Program-made: the position numbers and the translations under genes
From: Gigaspora margarita
Taxonomy: Eukaryota; Glomeromycota; Glomeromycetes; Diversisporales; Gigasporaceae
Assembly (NCBI GenBank): GCA_009809945.1
Contig: WTPW01001166.1
Span: forward strand, 62,001 to 126,000
Direction of reading: 5' to 3'
DNA length: 64,000 nt
Notes under the pieces: generated by a model
What the model saw: only the letters and a program-made list of their open reading frames with translations
Told to the model about the DNA's origin: nothing
Databases searched by the model: none
Shown here: in pieces, positions 45,857 through 57,265 of the stretch
Layout of the letters: the number at the start of each line of letters is the position of its first letter
Numbering within the stretch: position 1 is the first letter of the stretch

Positions 45857-47135
45857 TAATTTTTATATTTTCAGTTTCTCTTAAATTTTATTTTTACTTT
45901 TGCTGTTTTTATTCTAAATGGAAAATGTGATCATTCATTAATAAGAGACTTCATTTTAGTGGTGGATATAATAGTTCTCATAGTGCAACGAATGAATTTC
46001 TTTACTTAGATGTTTCTAAACCATTTACAACAACAGACAATGATTCGATACTATGGGTTGAGCTTACTTATACTTGCAGTCCTTTGAAAAGGTAGAGTTA
46101 AAGCGTGTATTGGTGAAAAAAATAATGATAAATTTATGATTTTATTTTTGGTGATAGTTCATTTCATAGTTAACACAAATAAATAACAATGGATTAATAT
46201 CACATCTGTTGAAAATTTACCCACAGATAGAAATTAAATTTCGTGTGCTAACTTTAACAATGGGTTGATTGCAATTTTTAGTTGCGTCATTAATGCATCT
46301 TGTAAATAGATGATCTTTGGATATTTAATACATAAACATTAACATGGAGTTTAAGTAATGCAACAAATACACCTCCACTCGGATGGATTATTGTGCAATA
46401 ACTTTACAAGATGAAAACATTTTATACATTGATGGAATTACTTTAATTAATTTTCCTGTTTCAATTACGTATATGCCAATGGATAATGTACAATATTATC
46501 TTTAATAAAATTGATATTTTAGCTTTTATTAATTAATGCTTCATAGTTACCATTATATAAAGAATCAAATATGTGAATAGAAATGGTACTTACGCAATAG
46601 ATGAATATAATTTATTATTTTTAGTAACTAATAATCTAAATTTGTTATTTTCAATAGAATATATTTGGCCCAATTCCTCTTATTCGAATATAATTTTCGG
46701 CAGAAATAATAATGGAACAACTATCGGTGATTTGTGGATCTTAGACGCCACAACGTTCCAATGATCAATTTGAACCATTTTAAACCCAATTGTATATTTA
46801 GCTCTTGTTGGTCATACTTCAACATTAGTAGATAATTATATGACTGTTGCTTTAATAAAGGTTTATAATTATCTTTATGTTGTTACATGTCGTTATTCAT
46901 AAATTATTTACACTTACTAAACCTTTATGTGCTCAAAAGGTCAATGTTCAAATGGTAGTATTTCATCAAGAATATTTATGTTAGACGTAAGCCAGAAAGA
47001 TTCTTATAAATGGGTCACTGAATTTATTCCAAATACAATCAAAAAAGTTCCGATTATGAAAACACTAGCTTAATTATTGGTGACACCATTGGCAGTATCA
47101 TTTCTTTAATAATTTTAGTATTTTAACTCTAAAAT
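45857..47135 (+). pseudogene. Kelch-repeat protein with C-terminal membrane segment, decayed
   Basis: Several frames together spell a kelch-type beta-propeller protein. The pieces in order are FSGGYNSSHSATNEFLYLDV (about 45952), MDYCAITLQDENILYIDG (about 46382), GRNNNGTTIGDLWILDATTF (about 46701), LALVGHTSTLVDNYM (about 46800), GSISSRIFMLDVSQKDSYKW (about 46954) and finally LIIGDTIGSIISLIILV (about 47071), a likely membrane helix. Kelch blades normally carry such GG, Y and W positions. Related kelch proteins with a C-terminal helix are known in many fungi and are usually extracellular or membrane-anchored. At least four frame changes and stops separate the pieces, so it is not translatable as it stands. 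A hydrophobic stretch near 45880 may be the old signal peptide. Neighbouring relics suggest a long-inactive region. Confidence 0.75.
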
Positions 47136-49604
47136 TTATATACAAATGGGTAATATATTGTTATTGAATGATAGTAGACAATTGATAATTAACAGAATTA
47201 GTTTATTCCTTTAATACAGTATACAATAGATATTCATGCCAGCTACTATTTAACATTATGCTTCTTACATTACCAGACTATAATTTCAAGAAAAAAAAAT
47301 CCTAACCATATATTAGAAAATAAATTTTTTCATAGTTTAACGTGTTTATTTCTTAACCGTGATTAAGATAATTATTATAGAGCAAATATTATGTAATAAA
47401 CAATTTCAATTTTTAATCTGCAACGGTAAGCACACAAGCAGTACTTTGGTTTAGCCAATACCCAATACCGATGCATTTAGAAACAAACTAAGCGTCGCCT
47501 AAAAATCAATTACTTTTAATCAATAATGTTAATAATCATATATGTATCCTTATTTTTCCTTTACTTAAGTGGCATTAAAATCCAAATACTACAATTTTTT
47601 ATATTATAATCTTACTAAAATTATATGCTTATTTTCATGAAAAAAAAACTTTATAAGTTGAATATTTTAAAAATTAGTAAAGCTGAAACATGAAAAGATG
47701 ATATTTTATTTAATATCAGTGAAAATGCATCGATAAAAATATTACCATTAAGAAAATTTGAAGTAAATCAATAATTTACATATTATATTGCCATTTGACA
47801 ATAAGACAACTTGTGATTAATGAGAAATTTGAGATAGCTCGAGTTTAAATATATAAGATTCAAATATTATTGACATAGGGGTTATGAATGTCAAATCAAA
47901 TGAATTAAAGAAAGTATTACATAGTATATTTAAAAAAAATGGTCGTAAATTATTTTCCTTACGTAGCTTCTAAATATTATTCGAACGGCAGAAAATTTTT
48001 TTCTTCTTAGAGAATATGTTTGATTATAAACCCTTTTATCTTGAGGTATGATAAGCACTAACAGATGAGGTAGGAATTGTTTTTCTAAGTAAATGTGCAT
48101 CATTTTGAATTTTGATTTATAAAACTGATTTTTAGCAATCTTATATATGTTCATTTTCAAATCTCACAATGAGTACCACTTGTCATATACTGTATAAAAT
48201 TTTAATTAATCCAATAAATTCCAAGGTTTTCATAAAGAGAATGAATAAGTTCTTTATAGAAAGATTTGATTTGATGCGTACTGCGAAGAAAATGTGGTCA
48301 TAACGGAAGTGTAAATATATATATCAACGCAAAATTCTAAAATTTACTCTTTGGCTCATTTTTATCGACTTGTGAAATATAATAATATATATATATATTT
48401 ATTAACATATTTTTTTTTGATCTTGTGATATTGTATAATTGCATTAGTTTTAATAAATTCTATACAATGTATAATTAAATATTTTCAAATTTAAAAATTT
48501 TGCTGAATCAAACATTTAAATTAACTTTTAAAGTTATCCTTGAACGACAAATATCATAAACATAGCTAGTAGACATTGAAAAGAGAAATGAGATCATCAA
48601 TTATAACGTAAGTATTTGGGAGTCTTAGTTAGGAACATTTCACCAAGAAATAAACATCTAATATATATTTAATAAAATGTATACTTTATAGTTCTGGATA
48701 TGTCCTATAAATTTGGGGCTTTTTTAAGTTCAAAATATTTACTAAAGATCAGCAAAGGGATGCAACTTTAAAAAAAAATTCCAATCTGAGCATTACACCA
48801 ATTATCAACAATATACAATATTATTGATGTAAGTTTTTAGCATCGCAATACCTAATTATAGGAACTTCATGAATCAGTTGACGTGATTATTTTAAAACTA
48901 TATTATTGAGATAAAATAAGTGGCATATATTTTTTTTAAATTATATATTTATTTACATAATCGTTTACTATTGTAATTTTACTACCTGTTACGCCTATTT
49001 AATTTTCTGATTCGGAATTTTAAAGCAGAAAATAATATCTTCAAATTTCCATTTATTTCAGTATTTTCGAAATTAATTATCAGAAACCCATTATTGTGAA
49101 GACTGCGCGATAAATTCATTAAGTACAACATTTCGCGGTGTATTGTATTGTTAATATTTCATTTATATCAGAGACACGAAATTTATGCGATTTACTGGTG
49201 ATTAAAAATAAAATTTGTTTTTAACGGTTTTTACTTAAGCAAAAAAATGAGCTATTTTATTTTACAGTTTATTATTATACGCTTTTAACATATTGCTAAA
49301 ACACTATGTAATTTACTAAATATCAAATTAATTTCCCACTTTAACATACTACAAAAAATTAATTATTTCGTTAACATATTACTAAATATACTATTAAAAA
49401 TTAAATTATATCTTCTTTAGCATACTATATACTAAAATTATTTCCACTTTTACATACTACTAAAAATTAAATTATTTTACTTTAACGTCTACGACATCTT
49501 CAACTCGTTCGGCTCTATGATCATTCGTTTATTATAATATTCAAATATACAGGCCAAATCAAGATGAAATATTCTTATTGAGAATGTACATGTGACATTG
49601 ATAT
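47136..49604. other. Gene-free stretch with a paralogue-flank relic
   Basis: 47401-47443 (CAATTTCAATTTTTAATCTG then GTAAGCACACAAGCAGTA) matches the 3' flank of the SEL1-kinase genes at 59788-59826 and 62992-63030. The next part of that flank appears at 49587-49604 and 50330-50545, so about 2.1 kb seems to have been inserted between. Minus-strand frames at 48160-47930 and 49680-49489 show no motif. Confidence 0.45.
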
Positions 49605-50329
49605 GGGCCCTCAAAAGTAGATTTGGCCGATCACGGGTTTTGAGAAAATCGGCAAAAACTATTTTGTTACACAAAATCAAAACAATCTAAAAATAACTTA
49701 TAAACCTGTTTAAACAGGATTATTAGATCTGTAGATCCGTATAACACTCGTATTCATATCAGCGGATTTGATTTTTTGGGCCTTTTTTAGCTAATTGTTA
49801 CACAAATTTTTCCTCTTAAGTGACGCTAAAAAGTAATAAACGAAACACCCTTCACAACTAACATTATTCGTTGGAATATACGGGTGTTTTAGGAAGAGTT
49901 GGATGGGTTGGTCATTTTTAGATGGGTTGCGGATAAACTCGGAAGGAAATTTTCAAGAAAACAGCCATTTTAACTCACTTCTGGCCTATAGTCAAACGTG
50001 TAGAAACCATAATTTTACACATTTAATCGTAAGTACAATGTAAGTTAAAAAAGCTGTTCTAATGAAAATTCGTTTTATAATAATTTTTTAAGTGAAAAAT
50101 TTTTCTATCAATCTTCAATCGTGATTGGCTGATTTTGGGGTTGAATTAAATCGGCCCATATGTACTAATGGTAAATCTCGGTAAATCTATTTTTAGATTA
50201 CAGCATCAAAAGCTTTTAACCGTTGTATTGCAAAAATTTATTAAGTGATCAGGCTTTCATTATTAAGTAAAAAAGATTGGGCCTTTAATTTTACACCTCA
50301 AATTGTCTGGTTTCTACTTTTGAGGGCCC
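49605..50329. mobile_element. 725-bp element, GGGCCCTCAAAAGTAGA ends
   Basis: The 17-bp ends are exact inverted repeats. ATAT flanks both sides, and the paralogous flank GACATTAATATGACATAAAT at 59840 shows the uninterrupted target with ATAT once, supporting a 4-bp duplication. There is no coding frame. The superfamily is undetermined. Confidence 0.8.
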
Positions 50330-50545
50330 ATATGATATAAATTATGCAAATGATTTAAATTATGTGAATTAATGCGATTGGTTTATCCACACTAAATCAA
50401 TCAATTTCCTTGATCAATGTTGCAAACCACTGAAGATATTGTCGACTAGCAACTTATGAGAACACAATTGCACATAATGTATAATGTTACTCATTTACTT
50501 AAGATATAAGTGAATTGCCCCTAATAACCATATAACATGATCTAT
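50330..50545 (+). repeat. Relic of the SEL1-kinase 3' flank
   Basis: ACCACTGAAGATATTGTCGA, CTTATGAGAACACAATTGC and ACTCATTTACTTAAGATATA match 60080-60175 and 63280-63360 in order. A SEL1-kinase copy, or at least its flank, therefore once lay upstream of the present array. Confidence 0.7.
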
Positions 50546-50560
50546 GTACTTGTCTAAAAT

Positions 50561-50827
50561 TATTGTTCATGTGATATGATCATGTAAAAATTTTTTGCCT
50601 TGATATTTTTGTCATAAAATGACATCATCATTTATGCAAAATGTCACAACAAAAAATTTCACATGCTAATATAATATGAACAATAACATCAATATTGGAC
50701 ATACGAAAACAACAGGAAATTTTTTTCATCAGAGTTAATGTCACTCATGTGCTGCTACGCAGCACATGGGAGTGACATTAATTCTGATGAAAAAATTTTC
50801 TGTTATTTTTTATCGTACGCCCAATAT
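50561..50827. mobile_element. Two adjacent foldback elements
   Basis: The first (50561-50686) has ends TATTGTTCATGTGATATGA and the complement CATATTATATTAGCATG...; ATGAACAATA closes it. The second (50691-50827) runs from AATATTGGACATACG to CGTACGCCCAATAT with a 12-bp GC-rich tip CATGTGCTGC/GCAGCACATG and arms TCAGAGTTAATGTCACTC. Its ends resemble those of the composite element at 41731-42297. Confidence 0.65.
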
Positions 50828-52613
50828 CTTAAAAGTAAAATTATTTATCAATTTTTTTAATTGTTATAGCAAACAAATTAGAGTAGCTGCGCAGCTTGTA
50901 ATGCAGCACAGGACCAGTATGATCTTTATTTTGGGTTAAGGATTATATTTATAACATTTATGTGATCTTTTATTTTATTGAAGAAGTAAAGATATTTGTT
51001 GATGGTTTATTTTGTTTGATGACATTTTTTGTTTGATGTGGGAAAACTTTGTCAAAAAAATAGAATATCCAGTATTTATAAGTATTATTTATTTACTAGG
51101 ATAATGGAGAAGTTGCATTTGATGAATTTAGTTATTGAAATTTGTATTTGCGAAGTGCATGATATCAGCAGGTGCATACAAGAATTTACATATTCTTAGT
51201 TACATATTTCTAAAAAATTGTACTTATTTTTCTCACTATTATATCAAAAACTTGTTATTTTATGATTCATTGTATACTTGTATTATATCATCACAAGTTT
51301 TATTTGTCAATTAAAAGCAGATTATTTTAAATTCAGATCAAAATTTATTATGGAATATATATAAAATTGGTCTGGGTTCAAAAACAATTACCCAAGTTGC
51401 CTAATGATATGGTTTCATCATTATAATAAAACTATTTTATCAGATTATTAATAAGTTAGAATGGCCTGCCTGTTCTGGCCTGTTCTGGAATTCACTAAAG
51501 ATATGAAGCTCAACAACCAAAAAAAAGATTCTTATAGTCCATTGGTGCTGAATATCAAATAAAGACCCTTGTACTGCTATTGTCACAGAGTCTAGTGGGC
51601 CTCTTGAGTTGCTTACCACATACATAGTTTCTTTACAAATATAAGGTTCCTACTTTGCTTTCACATGTGAAGTCTTGCATTGTTATTGCTATTGCATCGC
51701 TTGCAATGGCCAAAGCACTAACTGTGCTTATTAATAAACTGAACACATTAGACACAAAGTTGATTTTTTTGCTTTGCATTATGTGCTGACCCATTTTTCA
51801 ATATTCAAAAAATTTTTTCTTTTTTTTAGTTCCAATCATGCGAATTATTTTCTATAAATTGATCTAGTATCACTTGATAGATATGTTATTTTACAGGATT
51901 ACCCAATAGAACTGATCAAAAAATTTTACTACTTACCTAACCTAATTTTCTGATTCCATGTTATGTAAATCAAAAAGTAACTTTGGATGGTTTTAAATGT
52001 AAATGAGTTTATTAATTTAGTGAAGATTAAAAAAAAAAAAAAAAAAAAAAAAAAACGGATTTTGCTGATAAGGCTACACGAAATTGATTTTTTGTTTTGT
52101 ATTACCTGCTGACCCATTTTTTAATTGTTTTTTTAGATCCCAATTGTGACAATTGTTCGATTTTGGTAGTTGTTTCTTTCTACTATTTCTCATCTGGTGT
52201 CACCCGATAGAGATCTTTAATTTCCCATAGGACTAATAGAAAAATATGATTGCTGGCCCAATTTTTGATTCCTTGTGCAAAATGAAGAATTTATCTTGTA
52301 TAACCTTAGTGTGAACATTATTCTATTTATTTATAGTAAATTAGAAAAAAAAAGACTGACTGACCCATGTTTTCAGATTCCATGTAGTGCAAAAGATATC
52401 ACAGTTTGTCAACATTCATGCAACGACAAGCTTATTTTATAGATGATTTATTGCAGACAAGTTCATCTCATAAACATTATATTTCATCAATAGCTCATAT
52501 CTCTTAATTCTATATTAACTAGAATTACTTTGCAAAATGAGTTGTTAGCAAAATACATTGTTCATAAACCAAACTTATCTATAAATTTATCATCTGTACA
52601 ATAAGCTTGCCAG
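50828..52613. repeat. Degraded repeat region, partner of 5777-6005
   Basis: 52176-52395 is the partner of 5777-6005. A related unit with GCTGACCCATTTTT then TTCCATGTTATGTAAATCAA occurs near 51786-51975 and 52088-52125. A 27-bp poly-A run lies at 52028-52054. No gene is recognised; the minus-strand frames are repeat-driven. Confidence 0.5.
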
Positions 52614-53094
52614 TGTTACGGGGAGAATTGGATGTTTATTAGTTTAACGATCTGATTATAAAAGGCAGCTCGCCAGAGGTGTGACATTGGTGATTTGGTA
52701 AGTTATTTTATTAAACGGATTTATTAGAGAATTTATTTAATGTATTATATAAGGAATATTGGAATCTCGTAGGATGTGTTATTTATAAGAGGGAAAAATA
52801 TAGCACTTTTATAACTTTCACTAGACTAATGAATTAAAGGGGATTTGGGATAAATCGATCTTTCATCTTGAGAGGATCACGGTAGGATCATTGATCTCGA
52901 ATAACGTTACAATCACTATAACTAAAGGGGCTTATGACGATAAGTATTATACAATTACATAATGATGGCTATGTTTAATAATATCATTAACTATTTTTAA
53001 TTGATTAATTCTTGATTTCTTTCTTTAGGTTTCTTGTTTCTTCGATCACGGGTTTACTGCACCTAATTCCAAAGATCGCTTTTAGCCCGTGACA
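52614..53094 (-). repeat. LTR (left copy), 481 bp
   Basis: Uninterrupted copy, from TGTTACGGGG to CCCGTGACA. It contains the empty site GGGGCTTATGACGATAAG (about 52926-52943) for the hAT insertion seen in the right copy. Confidence 0.8.
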
Positions 53095-53524
53095 TTCGCC
53101 CACACTTATTTTATGCGTACCATGCATAAAAATCCAAGTATAATTAACTGAGATGCCGTGACGAAGAGACTGTGACCCAGACCATGACGTAGGTAACCGG
53201 TCGGAAAGTATGAGATGTGGGAAAGGAATGGGAAATAGGTATGAGGTATTTCTGACGTATATTATGGGAATGAATTGGGTAAATATGACGATATTTTCTT
53301 GAATGAGCATGGGGCATAAGAAGTAGTTCTCTCTCCTTTTGTCTTTGCTGCTAGCTTGTCGTAAGTCTAGCTTTGTTGTTAGTGAATTGTTGGCTATTTG
53401 GCATTCAGCCCTGCTGGTACCAGGCTATAGATGTGACTTACAGGTTGGTTACCCCTAATTTTTGTGTATTTGGCGGCTTACAGGCGAGTATCTTAACCTT
53501 GGGAGTATATAAAATAAAAAATTT

Positions 53525-53683
53525 TTTCATTTTTGCGCAGTACCTATTTTACCGCCGGTACTAGGCTAGATTCGCATCTTATAGGCAGAGCAACCTCTCT
53601 TTTTTTTTTTATTTTCATTTTTGCGCAGTACCTATTTTACCGCCGGTACTAGGCTAGATTCGCGTCTTATAGGCAGAGTAACC
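53525..53683 (+). repeat. 89-bp period tandem duplication
   Basis: TTCATTTTTGCGCAGTACCT, ACCGCCGGTACTAGGCTAGA and TTATAGGCAGAG occur twice, from 53525 and 53614, separated by T-rich tracts. A diverged third copy (GGTACCAGGCTATAGATGTG) is near 53417. Confidence 0.85.
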
Positions 53684-54116
53684 TTTTTTTTTTTTTTTTT
53701 TTTTTTTGTACAGTTTATTCGCGGTAGTGTGACTTTGGTATTTATCGTACAATCGAATTTGTGATTTTCAGTCCTTATTCTGTGGTCACATGATATCGTG
53801 AACGAAGTTCACGATCAAAACAACAATCCGATCTCGAAATCTTTAATTAATTTTTTTATCGTGTACTATCGTGAAGAGCCTTAACTATTGAGTCAACTCT
53901 TGACATATCAAAGTTAAACAGAAACTAGGGTGTGTGTGAGTATTAAGTTTAATAATTAATAACAAAAAGAATAAACTAATACTTATCTATTAAGAAGGCT
54001 ACTGCATCAAGACTCCAAACCTCCATATTCGGAACAAGCAATTTAATCAATATCTTCTAAGCCTGTATGTACCTTTACTATTTTATATAGTCATTCTTTT
54101 TTTTTTTTTAACTTTT

Positions 54117-54240
54117 CGTATGTCATCCACCCAGAGTGCCGAATATACAAAGCCAAATTCGCATTTATCTATTTCTTTAGCTTCTAATAATCTAATCCAT
54201 CTAATCGTTTCTTCATATTTTTAGCCTCTTCTTTATAACA
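54117..54240 (-). pseudogene. Protein-kinase N-lobe fragment
   Basis: On the minus strand, RWIRLLEAKEIDKCEFGFVY is followed by SALWVDDIRKV. The part EFGFVYSALW looks like the glycine-rich loop and second strand of a TKL-like kinase. It lies downstream of the C-lobe fragment in the direction of transcription, so the two cannot be one colinear gene. Confidence 0.5.
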
Positions 54241-54461
54241 TGCCCATTTTTTACTGTGGGCCGTAGAAATTACCCGGAAGCACGTATTGGGTGTTGAACG
54301 ATGTGGCGTAGAAGCATTTTCTGGTTGTACTGATCTTTACTAGAATTTGGTTTGGTTGGATTTAGGTTATCCCAGAAGATACCAGTTTCATCTTTCCTTG
54401 TGGATCTCGATCTTTGCCTTCGTCCACTTGTCATTTCTGATATAATAATAAAGTTTACTAT

Positions 54462-54725
54462 TCATTCTACAAAAATATCACAAATTTCAGTTGCTGTTGG
54501 TCGGTCATTAGGATCTATACTCCAACATTTCTTTATTAAATCAGCATAGCAATTTGTATCGTCATAAATATGTGGTCGTAAACCGTTACATGCTTGTATT
54601 TGAAATTATAATTTCGATTTTTTCCCAAAAGGTACGGGTTTGCGGTATAAAATTTCCAGTATGGTTATGCCAAATGAATAATCATCAGATTTTGATGTTA
54701 ATGCTGTTGAGAAGTCCATATCTCA
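54462..54725 (-). pseudogene. Protein-kinase C-lobe fragment
   Basis: The minus strand reads SKSDDYSFGITILEI, then RKPVPFG, a TAA stop, then CNGLRPHIYDDTNCYADLIK and KCWSIDPNDRPTATEICDIF to a stop at 54462-54464. These are the F-helix Asp-x-x-S-F-G and the CW-x-x-DP-x-x-RP motifs of tyrosine-kinase-like domains. The catalytic loop is absent. The fragment abuts the right LTR, as if captured by the element. Confidence 0.75.
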
Positions 54726-54739
54726 CAGTCACCACCAAA

Positions 54740-56043
54740 TGTTACGGGGGAGAATTGGACGTTTATTAGTTTAACGATCTGATTATAAAAGGCAGCTCGC
54801 CAGAGGTGTGACGTTGGTGATTTGGTAAGTTATTTTATTAAACGGATTTATTAGGTAATTTATTTAATGTATTATATAAGGAATATTGGAATCTCGTAGG
54901 ATGTGTTATTTACAAGAGGGAAAAATACAGCGCTTTTATAACTTTCACTAGACTAATGAATTAAAGGGGATTTGGGATAAATCGATCTTTCATCACGAGA
55001 GGATCACGGTAGGATCATTGATCTCAAATCACGTTACAATCACTATAACTAAAGGGGCTTATGACCAGTGTTTAAAATTCAAATCTAAAGTTATGTTCTC
55101 AAAAGAACATAATTTAAATTTTTATTGTTCTCAAAAACTTTTTAATGTTCATTATATATTAAATAAATTGAATATTAATTTTTAAAAAATGTTCATATTC
55201 TATACTTACAATTCATATACTAAGTTCATACTTATCTATTAATAATTTTTAAAGTTTGTATATAATTCTTTTTATTTTTTCAACATAATACAATTTCTAA
55301 TAATTTTGTTAAATTTCAAGTGTTTTTCATATTTGCTTATAATAAAACAAGACTTTCTATAATATTTTACTGATGCTACTATTGGTTAATGTGATAAATT
55401 AGAATCAAATTACTTTGTTATTTAACTATTTAAATTTCATACTAACAAATGCTTTGCTTGCTTAGTATTAGCATATCATTTGACACAAATTATCTGTATA
55501 AGTTTATACAATAATAATACTCTTGTACAATTAATGAATGTTTTATTTTAAAAATCTTTAAAGATAATTTTCTTAATATTTATTTGTTATCTATATTGTG
55601 AAACTTTAAATATATATGCTATACATAGTATGTATATACATATATACATATATATATACATATATATATTTATGCAGAATTTGTCATGATCAAATTACAT
55701 TATCAAATTGATGAACATTTTATATAATTTATTGTTCTTATTAATAAATCTAGAACATAATAATTTTATAAATGTTCTCTTTGAACCATCAAATAAGAGA
55801 ACCTTTTCTAAATATCAATGTTCTTAAAAAAATTCAAATGTTCATTGAGAACCATGAGAACATTGAATTTTAAACACTGCTTATGACGATAAGTATTATA
55901 CGATTACATAACGATGGCTATGTTTAATAATATCGTTAACTATTTTTAATTGATTAATTCTTGATTTCTTTCTTTAGGTTTCTTGTTTCTTCGATCACGG
56001 GTTTACTGCGCCTAATTCCGAAGATCGCTTTTAGCCCGTGACA
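54740..56043 (-). repeat. LTR (right copy) with hAT insertion
   Basis: Identical in layout to the left copy, and 482 bp once the insertion 55066-55879 and one 8-bp duplication are removed. Differences from the left copy are scattered transitions. Confidence 0.8.
55066..55879. mobile_element. 814-bp hAT-like element with exact TSD and empty site
   Basis: The ends CAGTGTTTAAAATTCAA and TTGAATTTTAAACACTG are inverted repeats. CTTATGAC is duplicated exactly at 55058-55065 and 55880-55887. The other LTR has CTTATGAC once, so the insertion is proved within the window. The interior is AT-rich with TGTTCTCAAAAGAACAT-type words near both ends. No transposase. A longer relative is at 25253-26432. Confidence 0.95.
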
Positions 56044-57265
56044 TCAGTGAAATGAGTATTGGCAAAACGTGATGTCTTTGAAGCAATTGTTAAATGAAAC
56101 CATTTTATGTGAATAATGAAAGACGAAATCATGTTTAGAAGAAAATGAAATGCAATGAAAGTTCAAATATTAAAATATAAAAATTTGATCAGTAACGTAG
56201 ATACATCATAAAATTTTTAAATTAATATCATTAATGCCAATTGCATCATAATGATAAATTTCGAAATAATCAGTGACGCCGTTGTGCATCATAATGAGTT
56301 ATTATATCTGCATATGAAATTATTACATTTCTTACGAAATTTTAACTCCTTCCAAAAACGAATAAATGAAAATCATTACTCAAAAAAAAAGGATTAATAA
56401 TACAAGAAACGTGATCGAACTATATAGTAAAAAAAGGGGAAAAACAAGGAAAAAACAAAACCTCGCAATAACGTTGATAATATTTAATATTTATTGATCG
56501 CAAGTTTTATTTTCTGTATATGTTCAAATAACGATCAACAGAAAATGATGTAACTATTTCATCATAATGACACACCTAATAAATTACGTTATTCGAATTA
56601 AAAAACTTAACTTCTTTCCAATAATGGATAAATGAGAATCGTAGCTTTTGCTATAAAAGGATTCCAAGGAAATCAGCATAAGCGACACACATAAAGTCGA
56701 TTCCAACCATCCTGGATGATCATCTATCCAACATATAACCAATACAAATCAGTATCCAAAAATTTTGAAAAAAATTAGCCAAGTTCTAATTCTAAGCAAA
56801 TGGTTGTATTTTGAGACGCCTACTCTTTAGCAAATATAAATTATATTATCTTTCCATTCAATTTTTAAATAAATTAATATGAACACATAGTAACGCATGA
56901 GATCGAATGACATAAAAAATTAACAACTAACTTAAATCTTCAGTTATTCAAGTAATTTATGGGCATGAAGAATAATAGAAAATGTATTCGTATCAGAACC
57001 CTATACGTACCTGAATACAGAATAGAATTGAAATGATATGACTGTATAAGTAATGATCATCGCTAAACAATAACTATGTAACGGTAACATTAATTACATA
57101 TTTGTTGTTATTTAGGCACATTTGTGATAGTAAATGCCATAAATATTTTTAGCATACTTTTCACCACTAAATTTTAAGACTAGAGAAAAGTTTTGACACT
57201 CTGAGTATTTTTACTTCTGTGTTTCATAAATTCGTTCTAAATCTTTTGCTTCTATAGATCCAGCC
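56044..57265 (+). promoter_or_regulatory. Upstream region of SEL1-kinase gene A
   Basis: About 56715-57265 is conserved before all three paralogues (60240-60785 and 63465-63917). Conserved blocks are CAACATATAACCAATACAAA, GCCATAAATATTTTTAGCAT and TTTTGCTTCTATAGA just before CCAGCCATG. The last block could be a 5' UTR intron acceptor (TTCTATAG). 56044-56715 is not shared and shows no gene. Confidence 0.5.

Larger units (their letters stand above)
52614..56043 (-). mobile_element. LTR-bounded element carrying kinase fragments
   Basis: Two direct repeats of 481 and 482 bp (after removing a later insertion) begin TGTTACGGGG and end CCCGTGACA, the TG...CA form of LTRs with matching inverted tips. 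On the minus strand the base run just inside the 5' LTR is TTTGGTGGTGACTGTGAGA, which could be a tRNA primer site starting TGG, and GTGTGGGCGAA precedes the other LTR as a weak polypurine tract. The 1.65-kb interior has no gag, protease, reverse transcriptase or integrase; it holds protein-kinase fragments and a short tandem repeat. Flanking bases (CCAG and TCAG) do not give a clear duplication. Confidence 0.7.

Noticed and set aside
53005..53310. 101-residue minus-strand open frame
   Set aside because: It runs across the end of the left LTR into the interior and shows no motif; composition does not look coding.
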